Assembly: GCA_033296885.1 (NCBI GenBank)
Contig: MU864038.1
Coordinates: forward strand, 1 to 62,487
Direction: 5' to 3'
DNA: 62,487 nucleotides
Source: Triangularia verruculosa
Taxonomy: Eukaryota; Ascomycota; Sordariomycetes; Sordariales; Podosporaceae
Part shown: one piece after another, positions 54,745-62,487 of the stretch
How the letters are laid out: the number at the start of each line of letters is the position of its first letter
Numbering within the stretch: position 1 is the first letter of the stretch
The notes under the pieces: model-generated
What the model saw: only the letters and a program-made list of their open reading frames with translations
What the model was told of the DNA's origin: nothing
Database searches by the model: none
Position numbers and translations under genes: made by a program

Positions 54745-55895
54745 GTTGCGCGATGCCTGATGGGGATAAGGGGAATCAGATAAGGAGAGGTCAGAGAAAA
54801 GGTTGCTGGTTTCGAATACCGAGTTGTGTCTTGACGGGAGAGTCAGGAGACAAGAACCAGATCGGCCGTACAAAAAGGCGGACGGTGAGGGAACTGCCAG
54901 AAAAGCATTTCACTTCATATTTATCCTGGGCGATTGAATAGCTGGTAGATCAACTTGGATTTCTGCATTGAGTTCCTACGACTTGGGTACCTAGGTATAT
55001 GACAGATTCCTTGTCGGTACCTGCATCATTGCGAGGCGGAAAGTAACCCGCTATATGTTTTGGATACGACAGCACAACGTGGGCTCGATAACTTAGGTAC
55101 CAGAAACCTCCTCTTCTTGCACAGGGAGCAGAGCCGCTATTGGCGAACTATTGCCCGATCACTGCTCGCGGTTGGCCGAACGGAATGGAGTGGCCGTTGA
55201 TGCTCGGATCCCGTCATTCATGGCTGGCTGATGCATGCATGAATAGGTTTCTAGAGACGGTCCAGAACGCCAGGCATTGAGGAACCATTGCGCCAACTTT
55301 GCTAGCGCCTAGCTGAGGTAACTGAGCAAGACCAATCACCGGGGGGCATGGCCGAGAACGTCTTTCCAAATCCTGTCGCACAGAGACATTATGTCGAACA
55401 CGGCTAAACCGCCATCTGGAGAGGGAGAGGCACCCGCGCTGGGGCGTGAATCGGCGGGGCTGAGGTGACCGGATCACATACCTAGCTGATATAGACTATT
55501 GACAAAATCTTCTATTCACAGGGGCGACGCCGTTCGCAATATTTGCGTTCTTAAATGGAGGTGCCACTGTCACTGCTAAATGATACAAGGTGAAAGCCGA
55601 GAATGTGATAGGGGCCCCTTCTTCTGCCTTCTTCGGGTAAGGCACTCTTATTTCGGCAATCGCCTCGCCAGCTGAGCCTGTGATGGAGACTGTCACAAAT
55701 GATGCGGCAAGAGATCCAGCGGGTCTTAACGAAATTGATGGATGTTCGTTGTGTGTTCTCGGGCGGCTGAAAGATCATGTTTTTGAGCATATCATCCCCT
55801 TCTTCCATTGAAAGCCTTGTCATAGAGCGACCATCTTCCAAATCTTTCCCACGAGGTTATGAAACAACTTCTCTTGATCGTTGGTTATTCCCCGA
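54745..55895. other. Divergent promoter region with a small open frame
   Basis: Shared upstream region of the two large unknown genes. On the minus strand a frame between about 55776 and 55496 reads SLRPAGSLAASFVTVSITGS and continues with EAIAEIRVPYPKKAEEGAPI, which looks like protein. It has no ATG of its own and no clear splice partner, so it may be an exon of an unannotated small gene. Confidence 0.35.
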
Positions 55896-58800
55896 ATGCA
55901 ACATCTCAACCAGGCCATGGATTCCGCTATGGACCTCGACACCTTGAAGCGCAAGCGCTCCTTCTCCAACGACGAACATGAAGGCAGTCCGCCATTGAAA
56001 CAACAAGCTCTGCGTGGAGACTTTCAAGGGCTGAAAAGCTCATCATTTTTGTTCACTGGCGACACGGCTGAGAAGTTGCTTCAGCAGAAACAACCTGAGG
56101 CCGTCGAGCAGGATGGATCATCCCCCGGCTTCAACATTGGTGGGGTCTGGGTCACGAATCTCCAACCAGTTGCTTTCGATGCGAGTGGCAAGGAGGTTTA
56201 TTATCAGCTATCCCCGGACAAAGCCCCTGACGCGCCCCCTGGGCTATCGCAACACGGATTACTCACTCCCGATCCTTCGCCTTTGCCCAAGAGCACCGAT
56301 CCATTCCAGAAAGATGCGGCCTTGGCCTCGACCCTCCCGGGCAGTCTAGCTGGCTTGGAGACCTTATCCAATTCGGCCCTTGTGGGCGATATGAAACTTT
56401 TCGGGAAGATTCCGGCCAAGATCTATGTGTACGAGCACGCCGGCAGCATACTGCGCCCGTACAATGAGGAGATTAGGATTAGGATTGCGCCAAATGGTTC
56501 ACTCTCTCTCGGTACTTTCATGCCCTCGCTTAACGGGTGCGAGTGGGATATGATTGCACTGGAGAATCCCATTCTCGGCTTCCAAGAAGACGTCAAGTTG
56601 GATGGAACCTTGAGCCGGCTGAACGGGCTCTACTTCGAGACCGACCTTGTCTTTCGAGGAGCCTTGCAGCCCGTCTCGGATTTCCTCCGGGATTTCTTCC
56701 AGCAAGAAAAACCCGCCATTCGCTTCAGCGCCTGGCTAGGTGAGAGCCGTGATTATTCGAAGCTTTTGAGCCTCCCCTCCTTCCAGCTTCGTGGCTCTCT
56801 AGAGCACGTCTCGGTCAACATACTGGATATCTTGACCTTTCGGCAGATTGGCGTCGAACTGAATGGACACAAAACATACAGTCTTGCCAAAAAGGCAGGC
56901 TTCTGGCAGTTTGACTATGGCTTCTTTGGCAAGCTGGATCTCAGTGTCCCCGGCAGTGTCGTTCCTCTGCAGGTCGACTACAATCTCCGCAAAACCTTGA
57001 ACTCTTGGCTTCTGCAGCTTCGCCCCAGGAACGACGAATGGAATGATATCTTTGGCATCAAAGACCTAAAGGCAAGCTTCCTACCTACTACTGCATATGA
57101 GAAAACGCTAACCTTATCTCGTTTCCAGCTGTTCGACGTCCGCTTGGAAGCTCGGGTCCCTACATCCTCCAAGCAAAGGACTCTATCAGTGGGAATTGAA
57201 GCAAATTTGCAACTGAAGAAGACTCAGGTCGGCGTGCGCGGTTACTATTCAAAAGGTATGGCCAACGTATTCCCAACATAATTTTGCAAGACTGCATCTA
57301 ATAAGAACCTGTTCCACCCATAGAATTCTATTCTCTCGAGGCCTACCTTGGCGATTTGACGTTGCATGATGTGGGCGAGATCTTCCACGAGCTTATTGGA
57401 TTTGGGATGGAGGTTGATGGCTTTTCTCACGATGTTGCACTGCGGTCCATGAGTCTGCGCGTGTCTTCCGAAGGATTGACGCTCAGAGGAGAGGTTACAG
57501 TCAACGGTCATACGTCGACAAGTGGCCTCCTGGCATTCTCGCGAGATGGGATCACCGTCCAAGGTGAGATTGGAGATATCGAGTTCGAGCACGTCATGAT
57601 CAAGACCGCATCCCTAGATGTATTCATCGCGAGCAATCTCGATACACAATGCGCGCGAGCATCCAAGGTCGACATATTTGGCCATGTCAACGTCCACGGC
57701 GTCGAACTCAAGGCCGCGCTGCATACCGAGAAGGCTCAGGATGGCGAGTTTCGCTGGACACTCTACGGAGAGGTTGAAGGCGACGTCTCGACAAGCAGGA
57801 TCGTCCCTGATCTCAAGGATACTTTCTTGGATATCTCCTTGAACCGCTTGGCCTTGATTGCATCCAACCACGAGGCTCCCTTGGGCTCTTACAAGGGAAT
57901 CAACTATCCGGTTTCCAAAGGCTTCCAGTTCTGCGCCAGCATCGACAGCATCCCCGAGCTCGAGAAACTCATGCGCGGTAGCGTCAAGGGCATGGTTTTC
58001 CGCGCCGCTCTGACCAACGGGCAATTTACATTGAGCATCATGCTCCCAGCAGACCGCACCATAACGTTTGGCGCCAATGTGTACACCGGTCCGCTCATGC
58101 TCGAGATTGCAAAGTCCGGTCTCGAGTTCCAATTGATCCTCAAGGCTCTCCTCAATGTCAAGGTCGAGACTCAGCCTAAACCCCTCCAGTTCTCCTTAGG
58201 CCTTAAAGCCAGCTATTCTGGTGCGTCTGCATATGCACAGATGTTGACGGACTGGACAAACCCCTGCAACATCGGCAAGCAGGTCACTGTCCGTGGATGT
58301 GCCCTTGAGTTCGGCATCGTCTATTCTACCTTCTTTACGACAGGCATGCCAGGCGCCATCGGTCTAGCTGGGCAGATAATGATTGGACAAAAGGAAGCCA
58401 AACTGGCCATGAAGCTCAGCCAGAACCCCAAGGAACAGATCCTGGTCGCTGCCGTTAAAGACTTGGGCGTTGTTGACCTTGTCAAGTTCGCTTCTCTGAT
58501 CTGCGAGTACGAGTTCCCAGAGCCGGATGATTTCCTGCATTTCAACGACCTACAGTTATACCTCTCCACTGGTGCCTCGATCGGCGAGACATACTATCCA
58601 CCAGGAGCATCGTTCAAAGGCGATATGACCATCTTTGGCAAGAGAGCCGAGTTCGACTGCACCATCGGGACAATGGTCAAGATCATGGCCACCATCGAGC
58701 ATTTCGAGCTGGGCCCGCTCAAGGTCAGAGGAGCTAGCGGCAAAGATCCCATCGTCGACATTGAGCTTTCCTCGTCAAAGCAAAAAGTCCTCATTGATGG

Positions 58801-61009
58801 CGCAGTCGATCTCTGGGCCTTAACAGCCGCCTTGCACCTCGAGGCTGAAGTGTACCCCAAGCCCAAATTCGACTTCTGGGTCGATGTTTCGCTGTCGGAT
58901 TGGTTCCAATTCAAGCTCGAGGCGAAACTAACCGGCGATGTTGATTTCAAGAATCTCTCATCGCTGGCAAATGCTGATTTTGCAGTTTATGGCTTGATGG
59001 AGCAGCATATTCTCGACAACATAATCGACTTGCTTGATAAGCAAATCAATTCGATGGGAGATCATGCCGACTTTGATGAGGCCAAGCGAAAACTCTTGGA
59101 GAAGGAGAACGAGTTCAACGCATCCGTCCTAGCAGCTCAAAACCGTCTTGATGAAGTTAAACAGACATGGCGGAACAAGGAACAAGAGATCATCTTAGCG
59201 CTGGATCGTGCTAAGTCTGAGGCGCAGAGCTACAAGAAACAGCTCGAAGAGAACCTCGCCGTAGCAGAAAAGTCATACGCCAGCGTCGTCGTCGCTGCCA
59301 TGGCAAATTTGAACGATGCTCGTCACAAAGCGGCCGTTTCTCTTCATCTAGCCGAGACGGACCTTCAACGAACGCAGTCTCAAAGCGAAGAGGTGATCCG
59401 TCTAGCGCAGAGCGACCTCAATGAGAAGCGGAGTATCTTCACCCTCAAGTTTGGCAACGCTCGCTCCGATTTGGAGCAGCTGAGGAAGAGCTTCGACGAG
59501 GCTATTTTTGCTCATGATAAGACCACGAAAGAGTTGCAAGATATTGAATGCCGACTCAACAAGGCCTCCCTTTTGGACATGCCGATTATCCTGGCAGAGA
59601 AGGCAGCCAAGGCTGCAGAGCAAGTCGCAACGGGTGCAACGCTCGAAGCCACCAAAGTGATTTTCGAAGCCGCGACGCTGGTTATCCAAGGGTCGGAATT
59701 TAAGGATGCCGAGGCAGTGATTGCTACTGCTGAAGCGGCATTGGACAGCCTAGTGAAATCTGAGGCCGCCTCAATGGAAACCGCTAGGGCTGCTTCCGAA
59801 GAGTTCAAGTCTCGTCAGGATGTCATCGTGCAGCGCGCAGCTCAGGCTCTGGAATACGTCGAGAAGCACTCTCCTGAATTCGAGATGTCGGAGCGAGCCA
59901 GAGCTTTGCTCGCAGACAGTCAAACAGTAACGGACTCCTTGATCTCGCCAGCGGAGAAGGCTTCCAACGAGAGGTACAGCTGCACAGAGTACCTCGCCGT
60001 GGTCGCAGCTGAGAAGGCCCTGGCAACCGCCCAGGGCAACACGGTTGAGATTGAACTTGCACGGCAGGCCTGCGAGCTCGCCGAGCAGGACTCTTCGAGC
60101 TTCGCTGACGACATTCTCGATGTGGGTCTCAACATCGGCAAGTGGATCGCCAGCGCTGCGGCAGAGCTCATCAACATCACAAAGATTGAGTTCTCGGGAG
60201 CCATCTCGAGCCTCGTCGCCGACGGACCACCGCTGATCGTCAATGTGCAGGGAAAACTCCTCGGCCAGGACATCGATATCCACATCAACTGGCAGCCTCA
60301 CTTCAACCTGGCCAAGTTTATCAAGGCTATCTTTAGCCATCTATGGGAGATGATTAAGAATACGGCCGGAAAGTTCCTGGAGGAGATTGGCGCAAAGATT
60401 GTCGAGATTGCCGAGGATGTCGCCGAGGCTGTCGTTGAACTCGCAGAAGATATTGGAGAGGGTGTTGAAAAGGCCGCCGAGGTGATCGGTGAGGGGGCCG
60501 AGAAGGCTGTGGAAGTGATTGACGATGCGCTCAGTGATGTTGGCTCGGCCTTGGACGACGTTGCAAGTGAGGTTGGCCATGCTGCTAACGACGTTGCCGA
60601 AGCGGTTGACGATGCCGTCAGTGATGTTGGCTCGGCCTTGGATGACGTTGCAAGTGAGGTTGGCCATGCTGCCAACGACGTTGCCGAAGCAATTGACGAC
60701 GCGGTCAGCGATGTTGGCTCGGCCCTGGATGATGCTGGAAGCGCGATAGGACACGCGGCCGAGGATGTAGCCGATGCCGTGGATGATGCTATGAGCGACG
60801 TAGAGTCGGCGTTTGACGATGCCGAGAGTGCTATCGGCCACGCGGCTGACGACGTTGCATCGGCGGTTGGAGGTGCGGCAAGCGATGTTGGGCATGCTTT
60901 CGATAATGCTGCTAGCGACATCGGCAACGCTTTCAATGACGCAGGCAATGGGGTCGAGAATGTAGCAAACGATATTGGCAACGCAGTTTCGAGCTTTTTT
61001 AGTTGGTAG
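55896..61009 (+). CDS. 1,681-residue beta-rich, coiled-coil and helical-repeat protein, unknown
   Basis: Exons 55896-57255 and 57324-61009; the 68-bp intron join restores YYSKEFYSLEAYLGDLTLHD. No signal peptide is present. The start holds a KRKRSFSND basic patch. Residues about 60-1020 are dominated by alternating-hydrophobic segments (LDISLNRLALIAS, FTLSIMLPADRTITFGANVY, PLQFSLGLKASYSG), pointing to a long beta structure. Residues about 1030-1330 are a charged, Ala/Glu-rich coiled coil. After a short strand-rich part (PPLIVNVQGKLLGQDIDIHI) comes an acidic Ala/Val helix array with five 29-residue repeats (core DVGSALDDVASEVGHAANDV). It ends in SSFFSW. I know no family with this order. A membrane- or lipid-surface role for the helix array is inference. 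Confidence 0.78.
60521..60955 (+). repeat. 87-bp minisatellite, five units, in coding sequence
   Basis: Units begin at 60521, 60608, 60695, 60782 and 60869, each exactly 87 bp (29 codons) with no indels. Units 1 and 2 are nearly identical; units 3-5 diverge progressively but keep register. A partial sixth unit follows to about 61000. Confidence 0.88.
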
Positions 61010-61073
61010 CTTCTTAATACCTGAAGTGGTGGGGGAAGGCATTCACTATTCATTTCCTTATCTCTTATTAGGA

Positions 61074-61100
61074 CCTAAGCTCCACTCCGCTCCGCTTAGG
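61074..61100. repeat. Inverted repeat CCTAAGC/GCTTAGG at AT-rich boundary
   Basis: Seven-base perfect arms around a 13-base GC-rich loop (tccactccgctcc), just after the last gene and right before the AT-rich tail. Such short GC-rich hairpins are often the remains of small inverted-repeat elements in fungal genomes. Confidence 0.5.
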
Positions 61101-61109
61101 CCACCTATA

Positions 61110-62346
61110 CTTTAAGTATTTATTTTAATATTAATTGAATTTTGGCAGGCATAAATTTTATACCGAAGTTTACGTAGGTTCATAAAATTTATAATCTACT
61201 TTACATTTCCGGATCGTATAAGAACTTACTTTCTGGGACTATAATTTTCGTCCTGATTAAGACTCTTAGTATATTATTTAGGACTTTTAGTAATACCGTT
61301 ATTGGGTTTAGCGTAATAGAGCTATATGTAAAGATATACGTGAAAGTTATAAAGCGAGAGAGAGAAAGAGAAAGAAAGAAAAAGAAAAAGAAAGCGAAGG
61401 TAAAGCGAGTTTACGAGAGCTATAATAGGTAGTATAATATTATAATTATTATAGTCGTTATAATATCGTCGTCGTCATCGTCGTAAGCAGTCGGATATAG
61501 TAATCGTAAGTAGTCAGATATAGTAGTTAAAAGTAGGTAAGTATAATAATTAGAAGCCGGTAAATAAAGCGAGTTTATAAGAACTATAATAAGTATTATA
61601 ATATTATAATTAGTATAATACAATAGTTAATATAATACTAAGGCCAGTACTAATACCGATATTGGTACTAGTACTAATATTAGTATTAGGCTAAGGTTAA
61701 AGTAGATACTTAGCCTAATACGAAGTAATAAAAGCTATAAATAATGGATTTAATTAAATTAATGGATTTATAAAGGTTATTTTAAAAGAATTATATATTA
61801 ATTAGAAACTAGTTAAGTGAATTAAAGCCTAGATTAAACACGTATATTAAAGTACTAGGCCGGGCCGGGTTAAGCTAGGCTAAATATAAGGTTATATACT
61901 TACGGGCGTACTAAGGCTTGGATTAAACATGTATATTAAGGTACGACTATATAGTTAAATGTGGGGTGTTGGTGCTAAGGTTAGTGCTAAAGTTAGTTAT
62001 AAAGCTAACTGTAAGGCTAATCATAAGGTAAGTTATAGGGCTTATTTAAAGGCCTATTTAAAGGTCTATAGGTAGTGGATTTAATGGAATTAAAAGAAAT
62101 AGTAGGTTTAAAAGAATTAGTTAAATTAAGAGGATTATTAAGAGAGCTGTTAAAGTTAATAGTTGTAAGAGGGTAGTTACTATAGGAGGGTACGATAGCC
62201 GGCCGGGTTATATAACTTACTACATAATTTAGCTTAGGGTTAAGGTTATATGCGTAGCGTGTAGAGAGAGGCGAGCGAGTTTAACTGCGCGAGTTTACCT
62301 TTATATGTTATAAATTATATTAAATATTATTAATAATAATTATTTT
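61110..62346. repeat. AT-rich, RIP-like relic DNA with purine tract
   Basis: AT-rich sequence dense in TA steps with no open frame of note. It includes a GA-rich tract (61351-61400) and repeated words such as AAGGCTAAT and TTAGTACTAATATT. It most likely represents RIP-mutated repeats, possibly subtelomeric or at the edge of a heterochromatic island. Confidence 0.7.
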
Positions 62347-62487
62347 ATTTAATTATTTAATTATTTAATTATTTAATTATTTAATTATTTAATTATTTAA
62401 TTATTTAATTATTTAATTATTTAATTATTTAATTATTTAATTATTTAATTATTTAATTATTTAATTATTTAATTATTTAATTATTTA
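62347..62487. repeat. (ATTTAATT)n 8-bp satellite running off the window
   Basis: More than 17 perfect copies of an 8-bp A/T-only unit continue to the last base of the window. The full length is unknown. Confidence 0.93.

Noticed and set aside
60298..61053. Minus-strand Ser/Ala/Thr repeat frames across the 87-bp array
   Set aside because: Shadows of the repeat; GAC/GTT/GCC codons generate open antisense frames.
1..62487. CRISPR arrays, bacterial operons or phage-type systems
   Set aside because: Spliceosomal introns and eukaryotic gene families show this is fungal nuclear DNA. The only regular repeats are coding minisatellites and A/T satellites.

Overview
The window is nuclear DNA from a filamentous ascomycete, most likely a Sordariomycete close to the Sordariales. 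Genes are short and spaced 0.3-2 kb apart. They carry 50-80 bp spliceosomal introns with GTRAGT-type donors, CTRAC branch sites and YAG acceptors. Both ends of the window (about 120-840 and 61.1-62.5 kb) are very AT-rich and TpA-rich with no intact genes, the usual look of repeats mutated by repeat-induced point mutation (RIP). All coding models below were assembled by reading exon joins directly; no database search was run.

Layout. 1-6.2 kb: AT-rich relic; a Cys-rich unknown gene on the minus strand; a DUF1989 (urea-carboxylase-associated type) protein; a small two-exon membrane protein. 6.2-16.5 kb: a TRP/ML-domain flavin-carrier-type membrane protein, a tRNA-Ser(AGA), an F-box-like protein, a PTH11/rhodopsin-type seven-helix protein, a dual-specificity phosphatase and an ACS-family MFS transporter. 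16.9-24 kb: three surface or low-complexity proteins (a putative GPI protein, a Pro/Gly-rich single-pass protein, and a 1,103-residue protein with SP/TP repeats). 24.5-30 kb: housekeeping genes MAD2, UBP14 and ISU1. 32-41 kb: an S33 alpha/beta hydrolase, argininosuccinate lyase with an upstream CPC1/GCN4 site, an AVT3-like vacuolar amino acid transporter and a secreted LVIVD/choice-of-anchor-B type protein. 42.9-47.3 kb: a secreted collagen-like protein, a beta-lactamase-family serine hydrolase, an NTF2-like fragment and the remains of a possible F-box/LRR-type gene. 48-51.8 kb: DBP3 and RFT1, tail to tail. 52.3-61 kb: a divergent pair of large unrecognised genes, next to the AT-rich right end.

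The conserved genes cover ribosome biogenesis, N-glycosylation, Fe-S cluster assembly, the spindle checkpoint, ubiquitin recycling and arginine synthesis. They do not form one pathway. The most novel-looking content is the divergent pair at the right end. One gene encodes a 1,681-residue protein with a long beta-rich region, a coiled coil, and a C-terminal array of 29-residue amphipathic helical repeats encoded by an 87-bp minisatellite. The other is a multi-exon gene of unknown family. Other items worth attention are the exact 18-residue SP/TP repeat, the fungal collagen-like protein with an intron just after its stop codon, and a relic whose in-frame stops are of the kind RIP produces.
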